A stretch of 64,000 nt of DNA from positions 26,010,969 to 26,074,968 of the forward strand of contig NC_054548.1 in NCBI RefSeq assembly GCF_017654505.1, read 5' to 3'. The stretch is from Polyodon spathula. Lineage: Eukaryota > Chordata > Actinopteri > Acipenseriformes > Polyodontidae. This document shows, piece by piece, positions 33,347 through 45,259 of this stretch (position 1 is the first letter of the stretch; the number at the start of each line of letters is the position of its first letter). A program made the translations under genes and the position numbers. The notes under the pieces are model-generated. The model did not search any database and was not told the origin of the DNA. It worked only from the letters and a program-made list of their open reading frames with translations.

Positions 33347-34743
33347 TGTTTCTCAATAGAAACAATCAAAGCAAAGATTAAGCATGTAAGAGAGCCAACT
33401 ATTTAAAAGCAAACGCCTACGAGAATAAAAGGAAAAAATATATACTACACCAGACAATTAAAGTATTTTAGACAAGGCAATGCTATAATGCCTATTTTTA
33501 CACGACAGTTGATTCGTACACTGCTTACTGATTTGGGTATACATTTAAAAGACATTTCTGCTGTTTGACTTGCACATCCAAAAATGGTAAAACATTGAAA
33601 ATCTTGAATTAGTAAAGGGCCATTGTACAGTATAGTACGGTATGTAGATAATCATGTTACAACTTCCTAACTGTTTAGTATTGAATTGTAAAACGAGGGA
33701 GCGCTGTACTAGGGGTGTGCTGATACTCGTACTCATAATTGCCTTTTAGAACCATTTATTAACAGGTATTAAATAAATCCATTCATTAATGTATCGATTT
33801 CAAAACAAGAAAAGCTGTCCTCCCCTCCACCTTCACAGCTGAGTTCCAATCAATAGCAATTAACTAACCTCACAGAGTGTGTTTTAAAAGCCGATTGGAA
33901 ACAAACGTTCCTCTCATACGGGACACTGACATTTTTACTGCCCTTCTTCTTTAATGAGGCTGTCATCTTACAGAAGTTAATTTGCCAACAATAGAAACTC
34001 GTCTGTCTCTTACTAGTCCCCCTGGCACAGAAACTTGTTTTCCTCAATTCACTCAGGACTTAGGAAAACCATGTTTTTTCTGTCTGCTGCAGTATGTGTG
34101 AGTGTTGCAAAACCTTCAGAAGGCTTCACTTTCCGGTGCACAGGAGTCAAATGTGATACCCAGCTGCATTCTATAGTAGGTTAAACTAATAAATGATGTA
34201 TCTGGGGAAATGATTCTCCAATTTGATTAAGCTTGCATGGACATTTATTACAAGAACAAATTATAAAACAAAAACAAAACAAACAAAAAAAAACACAAGG
34301 TTAAAATATTTCTGTGAGTTGTTCATCCTTTTGATATTTGAATTGATTTGTGAATTACCTAATTGAACTAAACTTTGCATTCGTCCACAGTAGTCGTCTA
34401 ATATTCATACGCTGATCCTGGTCTTTCCCATTTCCCTCGCTCTGAGTGTACGCTCCATTATGTTTAACCAACATGGATCATTCAAAATTACAGGATCGTG
34501 GCCTTGTGCCTCACAACGCATGTCTTACCGCATTCCCTGTCATGGGTTTTTGCTTACTGGAAGTGGTATATTTGAGTTTTTTTTAAAGGATGTTAATAAA
34601 AAAAAGCTAGGATTTTCTCAACAGATACACATGAATGAACCATCAAAATGGTAGCCAAACTTCAGGACTTGCTATGTAATAAGCAGAAGCTGATTTATTA
34701 GACTATTGAATTTTTTATGCATTTACCTATCTTTTTTTCTCAG
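33347..34743. other. Intron-like sequence
   Basis: No gene or element recognised. Confidence 0.5.
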
Positions 34744-34863
34744 TTGGTCAATGATATTGAAACAGACCACATGTATCATTCCTGGCCGTCGAGTTGTCAG
34801 GAGCTTCTAAGGCAAATGTTTCCAGGTGTTATACGTCAAATCAGACAAAACTTTTTCTGTTTG
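34744..34863 (+). pseudogene. UGGT2: UGGT2 exon (LVNDIETDHMYHSW...), open
   Basis: Acceptor TTTTTCTCAG, donor GTAAGC. Forty codons read LVNDIETDHMYHSWPSSCQE, then LLRQMFPGVIRQIRQNFFCL. WPSSCQELL and FPG.I..IR.N are conserved. No lesion is seen within it. Confidence 0.93.
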
Positions 34864-35245
34864 GTAAGCCTTGACAAGCTGCCTTGATGTGCCCTGCTGA
34901 AGATGTTGTCAGTGGTCTTTTCAGCTCAAGACTTGTTTATAATTGCGTGTGCATGAAATATGAACACCCAAAATCATATTGTTTGATGTTGGCCCTTGAA
35001 AAAAATGTCATAACCAGTGAGTTGATTTTTGCTATTTTACACAAATTTACAAATTAGTAAAATGTATTTCAAATCTGGCAAAGAATACAAAAACAATCTC
35101 TACATCTTTTTACAGATCTATGTTGTTGTTGTTGTTGTTGTTAACTCAATGGATCCAGTTATAACAACCATGGTATTGGTATACAAATATGTCTTATTTG
35201 TCAGACCTGAAAACTAATTAGAATCCTCAACTTTTGATGTTTGTA

Positions 35246-35583
35246 CAGATATGGCCAAAAGTTTTGCATCACCCTATAGAATTAACTAATATTGCTTTCT
35301 GCAGTCAAATGAAATCTGCTTACGTTAACATATTGAATTGCCTACTGCTTTGTAGTTTTTCATGTACTTAATGAAATACTGACAAATTGAAAAATGTGAC
35401 ATTTCAAAATCTAATGACATACTGTACTACTGTTATGGTTTCTGGTAGACTTTTGCAATATCATTTTGCAGTTTCTTTGAATACATGATAAATAAAAAGT
35501 CTAAATTATGTTCCTATAGTTTGTTCTTTTAAATCGTCTCAGTCCTAAAATTATAGGTGATGCAAAACTTTTGGCCGTAGCTG
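35246..35583. mobile_element. Mariner-like MITE
   Basis: 338 bp with inverted ends CAGATATGGCCAAAAGTTTT and CAGCTACGGCCAAAAGTTTT, flanked by TA on both sides. No ORF. Confidence 0.93.
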
Positions 35584-35793
35584 TATGTGTTTGTGTGTGG
35601 TCCCAGTCAAGTTGAGTTACAGTTAAACATTAGCCAGCAGGAGTGAGGTTGAGCTGGGCTCCTTGCCCTCTTTGCCATTTGTGTGACCTTTGGGGAAAAA
35701 ATAAAGCTCTTAATTCTCCAGTGTCATCTAATCCGCAAAACCACATCCCCAACCTCCAGTGAACCCAGATTCTAATTGTTTTGTTGTTTTCAG

Positions 35794-35881
35794 GTGTTTT
35801 GTGCATCCATCCTGCTCATGAAGAAACAGCTGAACTTGTTAAACTAGCTAAACTTTTCTACCAGCACACGATTCCTCTCAG
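35794..35881 (+). pseudogene. UGGT2: UGGT2 exon (VLCIHPAHEETAEL...IPLR), phase break
   Basis: Acceptor TTGTTTTCAG, donor GTCAGT. Reads VLCIHPAHEETAELVKLAKL then FYQHTIPLR, matching the FIDPA.E segment. The first codons are out of phase with the preceding exon (which ends in phase 0), implying a small indel at GTGTTTTGTGC. Confidence 0.9.
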
Positions 35882-37247
35882 GTCAGTGTTACCCGAGAGG
35901 AAGAATGCACTGATATGTCAATACACTCCAATAGTCTTCTGTTTCTGTCAGATCTCTTTTCTTTTAAGTCTTAGTTTGTTTCCATGGAAACCACTTTGGA
36001 AACTAAAGTAGGAGAAAAAATGTAAAGTGGCAGTATACATCATGTACAGCTTTATTGCCTGAAATAGCAAGATTCTGTTTACCAAAGGAACTTGAAAAAA
36101 ATGCACAAAGTCATCCTTTTTTATTAATTACAGGGAAAATAATAATCTACCACAAGCAGAAGATTGTTTAACTCACTATAGATCTTAAATTATTTCCACA
36201 TTGAAATTGTAACGAATTAAATGGGTAAGGTTAGATTTGCATGTTAGATGTTGAGAAGGTGTCAGTGATGTGGGAAATAGAGCAGAACACTGCCGTCGGC
36301 TGGGTCAAGTTTCTCTAAATACAGAAGGATTGTAATCCATGAGGGGAGTGAAATGATTATTGTAGTGTACCCTTCCTAAGCAGATACCTTCTTTTTGGTT
36401 CCAGGTGGGAAAAACATTCAGGGGGTTCACAACACATTGTGTGACTAATGTGTTGTAAATCCCTTGATAATTCTGCATTAAAATGATGTTTTACAAAAAG
36501 AATCAATTTCGGTACTTAATAACCTCAGTATTATTGTTGTTATTATTTGCTGCTTTTCACTGTGCTAAATAGGAAATAGAAGGCTAAATAGGCTGATGCT
36601 ATAATCCAACCTTCGGCAGTTATGTTTTTATATTTTCATCCAAGTCATACATTTAAATGTAACGTATTGACTTGATTTTTAAACTTTACATAAATGGTCA
36701 TCAAGCTAATAAGAGAAAGCATCCACAACTTCAATACACAGAATTTAGTCATGTAAATAAATCAGTTCAGTACTGAAGGAACTAGCCTGAATGTTTGTAT
36801 ACATGACTTAGTTTATAGCAGTTTTACCTTAATAAAGGAAAATGGAACATCCAGCTCCCAAACTTGGAGGCAATTAAGACATCATTCCAGTACCTTCTCT
36901 TTTTTTTAATGTAGCATCTCCTATTTCTGAAGAAAATAAAGAAATGATGGAACAGCCGCCAGGTTCTCCCTTATATGCAGAATTCAAAGCTTTAACCTTG
37001 AGGTGCAGCTGTCAAGTTTACAAACCACTGCTGCACTGTTTATAACATATTATATTTTTCTATTGAATTCAGACCAGTTCTATCTTTTGCAGATGCAGCA
37101 GCAAAACAGCCTTGAATCAAGCCAGAGTATGAAGATAACTCATTTCTTATATGTCGGCTGTTGTTGTTGCTTTAATTCTGTGTTGTAAAAAGCTGATATG
37201 CACACAGATGAAATCGTAACCTATTAATGTGTTTTCGCTCCCAAAAG
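35882..37247. other. UGGT2 intron-like sequence
   Basis: No gene recognised. Confidence 0.55.
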
Positions 37248-37387
37248 GATGGGGTTTGTATTCATTGTCAACACTGATGAGAAATGTGATGGTAACAAGG
37301 ACGCTGGCATTGCCCTGTTTAGAGCCTTGAACTACATAACGGAGGAGTAGGACTTTGCACAGGCATTTTCTTCCATGGTTTCTATAA
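37248..37387 (+). pseudogene. UGGT2: UGGT2 exon (MGFVFIVNTDEK...), in-frame TAG
   Basis: Acceptor CCCAAAAG. Reads MGFVFIVNTDEKCDGNKDAG, then IALFRALNYITEE, TAG (37348-37350), then DFAQAFSSMVSI. The stop replaces a residue in the conserved YI.EE.D segment. The donor is weak (GTACTG near 37388). Confidence 0.93.
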
Positions 37388-37989
37388 GTACTGAATAAAG
37401 AAAATAAACATTCATGTCTGCCTTTGAACTTTTACTTTCTAAATGTTTTGTAGGTGTTTAACTAACAGGATTGCATTTCTATACACAAATGGTTCACCCT
37501 GCACTCCAAATGGCAGTACTTTTCCTAGGTGAGCTGCTAGGGACCTCAAAGATCTTTGATCTTTGATTTTGAAAACCTTGGCACACAAAGGTCCCTGTTT
37601 TAATGATCTAAGCATCTCATGTATGAAAAATTACTAAAAGTGAAGCTGAATGCTTACTAGATTTTAATTAATGCAAATAGTTACTCAAAATACTTTGAGA
37701 ATAAGAGGAGGAATGCTTTTTTCTCTGACCTGAGGAGAAATCATAGAGAATGTCACGCTGTGTAAGCAGCATGCCTTGACCCCTGTAAAAAAATATCTAA
37801 ACACCACAAAATAAAACTCTTTTGAAAGTCTAAATCCCAGTGACCCCACTCTGCAGCAAACGTGTGACCTTTGCTAATTGGTAGTTAAAATGGACTGATG
37901 TCTAAAGAAATTCTGTATAACATATGCCTTGGGTGAACTGTGGCATTGGCATTAAGTTGAGTTTTTCTTCTCGTCTTTATATCATTTTT
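37388..37989. other. Intron-like sequence; expected exons absent
   Basis: In the family about 150-200 residues lie between this exon and the one at 45165. I find none of them here or in 44470-45164. They were probably lost, perhaps with the insertion of LINE copy B. Confidence 0.5.
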
Positions 37990-38249
37990 CAGGACAAAAG
38001 AAATAAGAAAGTTTACAAATGAGAGGAGGCCATTTGGCCCATCTTGCTCGTTTGGTTGTTAGTAGCTTATTGATCCCATAATCTCATCAAGCAGCTTCTT
38101 GAAGGATCTCAGGGTGTCATCTTCAACAACATTAATGAGGAGTTGGTTCCAGATTCCCACGATTTTCTGTGTAGAAAAAGTGCCTCTTATTTTCTGTTCT
38201 GAATGTCCCTTTATCTATTCTCCACTTGTCCTTGTTTCTTTTTTCTTTT
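37990..38249 (-). mobile_element. CR1-like LINE copy B, 3' tail
   Basis: Same sequence as the tail of copy A (GAGGAGGC.ATT.GGCCC, TTGGTTGTTAGTAGCTT, GAAGGATC.CAGGGTGTCA). It is interrupted at 38250 by an LTR element and resumes at 40630. Confidence 0.85.
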
Positions 38250-40629
38250 TAAATAAACACAAAACACTGTACAGGGCTGCTCGCCTTGTTACATATCCCC
38301 CCACCTTGTGCAAACCACACATGGCCCCAATGGCCACCTCCCCCCTTAGTCTCAAGAGGGGGAGCAAGGTGTCGATGGTGGCGGCCACGGTGGGAGGTCC
38401 TTCCCCCCCACTCCTTTGTGGCTGGCAGCTCCCTCTTCCAAGGCTTCAGCCACTGTTCCTCCTCTTTGTGGGGCTCCGGCCACCGTACTTCCTGCTGCAA
38501 AAGTGCGGCTGGGGGAGCTGGTCTTCTGACCTCCTCCCCCTTCTTTATGGCCAGCAGCTCCCCTTTGTGGGGCTCCGGCCACCATACTTCCTGCCGCGAA
38601 AGTTGTAGTCGGCAGCCCCCTTTTCCAAGGCGCCAGCCCCGGTGCTTCCTGCAGTCCTGTAGGACTAGTATCAGCTCTAGGCCATGCAAGCCAGGAGGCG
38701 ACAGCGGGAGGAGAGCCACGTCTAGCTGTGGTGCGGGGTTTGGCCCTCTTCGCAGCCACTGTGGCAGGGTGTTTTTCCACTGTGCTCCCCTCAGCAACCT
38801 ATGCAGGGGCTGCAGAGGTCCGGCAGCATAAAGCCCTGGTCCCTCCAATGCTGAAGGGAGAAGCAGCTCCTGCTTCTCTCCCTCTAGCAGGGTTGGAGAC
38901 AGAGATAGCTCCAGCTGCTCTGCTCCTGGTGGTGGTGGAGACAGAGGCAGCTCCTGCTGCTCTGTTCCTGGTGGTGGTGGAGACAGAGGCAGCTCCTGCT
39001 GCTCTGTTCCTGGTGGTGGTGGAGACAGAGGCAGCTCCTGCTGCTCTGCTTCTGGTGAAGGCGGCAGGGGCTCCTCCCCTTCTGGCAGCGATGGCGGCTG
39101 GGGTTCCTCCCCTTCTGGCAGTGAATGTAGCCGGGGCTCCTCCCTTTCTGGCCTCGACGGCGGCCGGGGCTCCTCCCCTTCTGGCAGCGACGGCGGCCGG
39201 GGCTCTTCCCCTTCTGGCAGCGACGGCGGCAGGGGCTCTTCTCCTTCTGGCAGCGAAGGAGGCAGGCATACTCCCTCTGCTGCTGGAAGTGGGAGCGGCA
39301 AGTAGTCCTCCCACAGTGGTGGAGGTGGGAGCGACAAGCAGTCCTCCCATGGAGGTGGAGGTGCCATCAGCAGGTATTCTCCCTCTGCTGGTGGAGATGG
39401 GAGTGACAAGCAGTCCTCCCATTGAGGTGGTGGTGGAACCAGCAGGTATTCTCCCTCTGCTGGTGGGTACCTGGGCTGTGGACGCACCGGCTCCCCCTTC
39501 TTGGGCTGTGGACGCACCGACTCCCCTCTCTTGGGCTGTGGACGCACTGTCTTCCCCCTCTTGGGCTGTGGATGTTCGGGCTCCTCCCACTTGGGCACAG
39601 GACGTTCAGGCTCCTCCCACTTGAGCTGAAGTGGGGGTGGGCACAGCAGGCATTCCTCTGGTGGGAGGGGGCAGTTTGCTGGGAAATGCCCCCACTCCCT
39701 ACAAATGGAGCAGCAATACTGTACTCCCATGTTGCGGAGGAGGGATTCCCAGCCAACCTCTTCCTGTGGCTGTAGCCCTGGTTCCACCTCCTCTTCCTGA
39801 GGCGGAGAGTGGCAGCAGTCAAGTGACATGTGGCTGACCTCACCAACTTTAAAATACCACTCCTCCCCCCTCAAGCATGTCAGGTAGACTTGCTGTGGCT
39901 GTTGCTGCTGCTTCCTCCAGCTCCTCCTTTTTCCTCTTATCCTTCATCCTCTTTTCCCCCTTCCAAAATACTTCCTCTGGCCTGAGTGCAGGAGGCGCTG
40001 GTGATCCCACTATGTACACCACGTGTGGCAAGAAATAGCATTGCGATGACTCAGACCAGAAGGAGGAACAACAAAAACAAAGGTACAGTGCAGTGGCACG
40101 TGCACTGTTTTATTTTAAAGCCAACAAAAATAAATAAAATATTTAAACAAATATAAACACAGCTCACTGAGCAAAACAATTAACCAAAATAAAACACAAT
40201 ACTAAACTACACACAGGTCAGGCTGGGCAGATTGCTATCACTGATCCTGTGTTTTAAATATCAATATCAATATCTCGCTCCGTACAGCCACTCGGAGTGA
40301 AGAGAGCTGCAGGTATTTATACAGGGGATCATCTCCCTATTAGCAACAAATTACAACAAATTAATCACTTAACTAATTTGGGAGATGGCCAACTTCTGCA
40401 TGAGTTTTATAATGTGGATGGGGCTTCCCATCCACGCTGCAAAACAATAACAAAAGTACAAAAGCACAGTTACACTGTCATACAAAATAATAAACAAACA
40501 AAACACACAGCGGTTCACCGTCATCTATAAACAAAAGTAAATAATAAATAAACACAAAACACAGTACAGGGGCGGAGGGGAAGCCCCGTTTTAAAATAAA
40601 CACTGTACAGGGCTGCTTGCCCTGTTACA
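38250..40629 (-). mobile_element. Gag-only LTR retroelement 2, inserted in LINE copy B
   Basis: Minus strand. The right end (about 40026-40629) is the 5' LTR, starting (reverse) TGTAACAGGGCAAGCAGCCC and ending TTGCCACA next to a TGG primer site. The left end keeps only the first ~45 bp of the 3' LTR (38250-38294), preceded by a purine tract GCACAAGGTGGGGGG. The space between holds one gag-like ORF only. The polypurine context and primer site match element 1, so the two are one family with diverged LTRs. Confidence 0.78.
38295..39874 (-). pseudogene. Gag-like protein with CCHC zinc knuckle, LTR element 2
   Basis: Long open frame (up to 541 codons) starting near 39874. The N-terminal part has CSICREWGHFPANC, a C-x2-C-x4-H-x4-C zinc knuckle as in retroviral-type Gag (about 39680-39722). 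It is followed by long proline/glutamate-rich repeats (EGEEPRPPSLP, PPPGTEQQELPLS, RPQPKRGE). A basic, lysine-rich upstream frame (RMKDKRKKEELEEAA, 39849-40031) may be its true N-terminus, now frameshifted. RNA binding in a capsid-like particle is the family role. No enzyme domain is encoded. No stop interrupts the 541-codon stretch, which is unusual in this window. Confidence 0.72.
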
Positions 40630-42503
40630 CTCCCATATTTATACTGCACATTTTTATTGCCTGTGTGCAGTACCTCTCTTTTCTCTATGAAATGTCATTT
40701 TCCATGTGTTTGCCCAGTTCTGAATGCTGTCTAGATCATTTTGAGTGACCTTTGCTGCTGCAACAGTGTTTGCCACTCCTCCTATTTTTGTGCCGTCTGC
40801 AAATTTAACAAGTTTGCTTACTATACCAGAATCTGTCATTAATGTAGATTAGGAATAGCAGAGGACCTACTACTGATCCCTGTGGTACTCCACTGGTTAC
40901 TTCGCTTCATTTTGAGGTTTCTCCTCTAATCAGTACCTTTCTGTTTTATACATGTTAACCACTCCCTAATCCATGTGCATGCATTTCCTTGAATCCCTAT
41001 TGCATTCAGTTTGAGAATTAATCTTTTATGTGGGACTTTGACAAAAGCTTTCTGGAAATCTAAACAAACCATGTCATATACTTTGCAATTAACCATTGTT
41101 GATGTTGCATCCTCAAACAAAATCAACTAGCTTAGTTAGACATGATCTCCCTTTCCTAAAACCGTGCTGACTGTCTACCAGGATACTGTTACCTTATAGG
41201 TAATTTTCCATTTTGGATCTTATTATAGTTTCCACAAGTTTACATATAATAGAAGTCAGGCTTATTGGTCTGCAGTTAACTGGTTTGGTTTTGTTTCCCT
41301 TTTTGTGGATCAGTATTACTTTTGCAATTCTCCAGTCTGTGGGTACAACCCCTGCGTCAAGAGACTGCTGCATATCTTGGTTAGCGGTTTGTAAATAACT
41401 TCTTTCATTTCTTTGAGTACAATTGGCAGGATCTCATCTGGCCCAGGGGATTTGTTTATTTTAAGAGCTCCTAGTCCCTTTAACACTTCTGTCTCTGTTA
41501 TGCTACAGTTTTTTAAAACTGGATATGAACTGGATGACATGTGGAGCATGTTGTCTGTATCCTCCTTTGTAAAAACTTGTGAAAAGTAATAATTTCATAT
41601 ATTTGCTATTTTTTTCTCTTCGTCTATATTTTTGCCATTTGTATCTCTTAGACATGTAACCTCCTCTTTTGAATGTTCTCTTGCTGTTATAATATTGGAA
41701 AAACTTTTGAGAATTGGTTTGAGCCCCCTTAGCAATGTTTATTTCTATCTCTCCCTTGGCCTTTCTAACTTCCTTTTTGACTTGCATTTGCAGTTTCAAG
41801 TATTCTTTCTGTGTACTTTGTTTTTGGTCCCTTTTAAACACACTGTAAAGGGCCTTTTTTCGCTGAATATTTTTTTTAATTGATCTGTTAAACCATTTTG
41901 GCCATTTTGTTTTAGATTTGTCTACTTTTAGGCAGTAATTGTTTTGCGCCTCTATACTACATTTTTTTTTTTTAAAAAGCCATCCTTTTTCTGTCGATGT
42001 TTTCTCTATTTTACTCCAATCTACTTCTGTTAGTCTCTGTTTCATACCTTCATAGTTTGCCTTTCTAAAATTGTAAACCTTAACTTTAGTCATTAGTTTT
42101 GGGGTTTTAAAAATCACTCCAAATGAGACCATGTTGTGGTCTGAGTTTACCAATGGTTCTCTGTCTTCGTTATTTGAAAAGACTATATCAAGGAATGCCT
42201 CCCCTCGGTGCCTTGACAAATTGTGTTAGGAAGCAGTCATATGTCATTTCCACCATTTCAATTTCGGCTCCTGTGCTCCTCACGGGGTTTTCCTATTTTA
42301 TATGGGGGAAATAGAAATCCCCATTAGTATGGCGTCTCCTTTGCTACATGCATTTCTAATGTCAATGTATGATGTTATGTTATTTTGCCCCCCTCATCTG
42401 AATTTGGCAGTCTATAGCATGCCCCTATTATTATGCCCTTTGAATTTTTGTCCTTTATTCTGACCCATATTGATTGTTTTCTTCGTCCAGATTTAACACC
42501 TGG
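40630..42503 (-). pseudogene. CR1-like LINE copy B: RT and endonuclease part
   Basis: Right to left: endonuclease strings SIWVRIKDKNSKGIIIGACYR then LPNSDE (about 42395-42480), MSRHRGEAFLDIVFSN and NSDHNMVSFGV (about 42115-42219), then the RT entry ILKGLGALKINKSPGPDEI-like region (about 41400-41500), VCLDFQKAFVKVPH (about 41030-41075) and FADGTKIGGVAN (about 40780-40830). Frames change repeatedly. The RT FADD motif reads FADG. It is interrupted on the right by the nested DNA element and on the left by LTR element 2. Confidence 0.86.
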
Positions 42504-43011
42504 GGCTGGTTGTACTAACGACATCAAAAAACAGGATTGGATCCAGACTCACTGGAACTGGATCCTGAGATAGAGTTGTACTAAACGGATCATGAACAGA
42601 CTCCACTGATCCTATTTTTTTTGATCCGATTCTGTCACTGCCCATGCCGTAACTAGGGAAAATGACCAATGAGAAGCGAATATTCGTGGTGCGCATTTAA
42701 AGATTCAGAATGTCAGAATATCAAATACGTTTAATTTAAAACGACACAAGTAACGTCCATACTTTTTTTTTTTTAATCTTGTCCACACTGAAACCTATTA
42801 GAAGCAACTACTACGTTTATAATTTAAAAATCCAACGCTTCTATATACAGATTGAATGCTAACATCTGGTTGTTTTTTTTTTTTTTTCAACTTATAAAAT
42901 GTTTTCAGCTCTTAAGCAGTTGCAGTTCAAGTTACTTATCAGATGTTACAGCTATCTTCAAATATGCAACTATTCAAGAGCTGAAAACAAGTAAAAAGGT
43001 CTAATTAAGCA

Positions 43012-43110
43012 AATTATCAGTTCAATTAAGAGTCTAGTTAAGTAATTGAGAGATCGGTTGGAATAAAAACCAGCAGCCACAGGGAGTTTGAGAAGCACTG
43101 CACTAGATCG
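43012..43110. repeat. hAT-MITE-like fragment
   Basis: CAATTAAGAGTC...GGAATAAAAACCAGCAGCCACAGGG...GAGAAGCACTG resembles the right part of the element at 45955-46100, nested in the larger element. Confidence 0.45.
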
Positions 43111-43552
43111 AGGAGATCGAGGCTGTCAGAGAAGGTAAGCTCATTAAGGAAAAAAAATGGGAATTGACCATTAACCAATGATTTAATTGTAGTTGATAAA
43201 ATGATAACAGCAGTATGTTTTTGTCAACACACAAAATGTGTGTGATACTATTTAGTTAGGAGGGTTCGTCACTCAGTCAGGTATACTGTATTAGGCTCTG
43301 ATATATTATTGACCAGAGTTTTATTACTGACAGCGATATTTTCTTCATTTAGTATTTATGGCTACTTTTAAATGCACTGTTACTCAGACAACGTTAATGA
43401 TTTCTACAACATTAAAGTATCTCCGTTTTCGTATAATAATCTGTGGGAAATATTTTTGTGAAATCCTGCAAATATTTGAAAATTTATTAAGTTACCGTCA
43501 TGTCGATCAATTACCTAACTACAGTGCACTTATTTCAAGAAACATCTCCATT

Positions 43553-43555
<3 letters not shown>

Positions 43556-43614
<59 letters not shown>
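43556..43614. repeat. (AT)n microsatellite
   Basis: About 29 AT units inside the nested DNA element. Confidence 0.95.
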
Positions 43615-43616
<2 letters not shown>

Positions 43617-44133
43617 TTATACCATTGGTGTTACAGTTTCATTGGTTTAATTTGCAGCCATAGAGCAGGATCAGATTGGGATCAGAGCTGAGTTTTAAAT
43701 GGAAGAATTATATTATTTTATTTATTCCTTCGTTCAAAACTAAAAACATTTAATCTCTCCATTTATAAGACGTTCAATGAAGCTCAGATCCCACGCTGAT
43801 CTTGGTCTGAAACAAGATCGAAACAGGATCAGACCTTGTTTGTTAATTTAATTATGGTACACAGTGTTAATCTGTACTGTCTTGTAACTTCTTCCCCGAA
43901 AACCTCAAGAGGGTTTTGCCTATCTTTTAAAACCTGACTTATACGTGTCTGACGGTTTCGAATAAAACAAATTACGTTTAGTTCCTCCATTTTTCAAAAG
44001 TGGGATAAAGTTCTGATCCTGCTCAAAAGCAAGATCAGGTTTGAGTTAAGATATGAGCTCAGATTGAGCTCTGATCCGTTTAGTAGAACACAACTAAAAT
44101 CAAGATCAAGATCTATTTAGTACAACCAACCTC

Positions 44134-44470
44134 TGGGCTTCCGGACTATTTTTTATGTATAGCACTACCGCTCACCTCTTCTGTCCTGCCTGTTTCCTAT
44201 ACAGTGTATACCCACTAATATCATATTCGTCTCCATCATTCTCGGATAGCCAAGTTTCTGCAACACCTGATTACATCGTAGTTACTTGTTAGTGTAGTAG
44301 CTTCAGGTTACAACATTTTGTTTCTGAGACTTCTAGCATTTAGATAAATACATTTAATGGGTGTCTTACTTGAGTTGTTGCCCTTATTTTTATGTAGTCT
44401 CCCTTCTGTTTTTTGTTGATTTCTCCCCCTTCACTTCAAGTTTAAATGCTTCTGAACCCCTGAATGAGAT
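44134..44470 (-). mobile_element. CR1-like LINE copy B, upstream part
   Basis: Colinear with 27969-28300 of copy A (GACTATTTTTTATGTATAGC, CCTATACAGTGTATACCCAC, TTCTAGCATTTAGATAAATA). It holds the start of the endonuclease on the minus strand. Copy B ends near 44470 without the ORF1 esterase. Confidence 0.85.
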
Positions 44471-45164
44471 GCAAATGTAAACCACTTTTTCAGTCCTTGT
44501 AACTATAAAAACAATATACATCAAAATCCAAAGTATGAGAGAGACCTAAAAATCAAACAAAACTGAACATTCCAGTTTATTGAACTATTATTTGAAATTA
44601 AGTTGGGTGAAAATCCTTGTGCGAAAAATGACAGCTGCCCATAGCAACATTACCAGCAGTTCACAGACCGCTAAGAGAAGAACATATATATATTTATCCC
44701 TAGCACTGGTACTTGGGTGGGGTTAGTGTCACCAAGAATGCCACTTAAAGGGCACAAGGTGTGGGGGGTGATGGGCAGACACCAGAAACCAGGATCGAGA
44801 GATTGAAGTGCCTGAATTATACCCAATGAGGAGCCCTGTATACTTTCAGTAATGGCAGGTACAATGTGACAGAAGCTTGCTTATAAATATGAATAGTTTA
44901 TACAGTAGAGTGTGCGTTACAGCAATTACCATTGTTTTTCATTCACAGGGCAGAAAGTAATGATTTGTTGTCACAGCTGTCTGCTATAACTGGCCAAGGC
45001 AAAACTATTCTCTGCTATCTATCTTGTTGTAACCAAGCCTTAAATTAAACCATTGTGCGTTATATTAAATGCAATTTTCCATGTTGTCTCTAGTTGCCTG
45101 TTATAGGTTGAATTGTTTTACCCAGAAGCAATACACAGTTGACTTGATTATTTTTTGCTTTTAG

Positions 45165-45259
45165 ATGAGGATATAATTTACGCGGAGAGCATCTGGGTTA
45201 TTGCTGATTTCGACATGCCCTCTGGGAGAAGACAGCTGTCTAATGCATTGAAACACGTG
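45165..45259 (+). pseudogene. UGGT2: UGGT2 exon (EDIIYAESIWVIADFDMPSG...), open
   Basis: Acceptor TTGCTTTTAG, donor GTGAGT. Reads EDIIYAESIWVIADFDMPSG then RRQLSNALKHV, matching the conserved ADFD.PSGR segment. No lesion seen. Confidence 0.93.

Larger units (their letters stand above)
42504..44133. mobile_element. 1.6-kb non-coding DNA element nested in the LINE endonuclease region
   Basis: Starts GGGGCTGGTTGTACTAA and ends TTTAGTACAACCAACCTC, an inverted pair. The LINE string CTGGG occurs on both sides, compatible with a short target duplication. It contains repeated GATC-rich words (GGATC, AAGATCA) at both ends, an AT run and no coding domain. The superfamily is unknown to me. The same right end is in LINE copy A at 27838-27968. 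Confidence 0.72.

Noticed and set aside
38728..39624. A 298-codon + strand frame (alanine/valine-rich)
   Set aside because: It is antisense to the gag-like ORF with the CCHC knuckle. GC-rich repeats in multiples of three keep the opposite strand open too.
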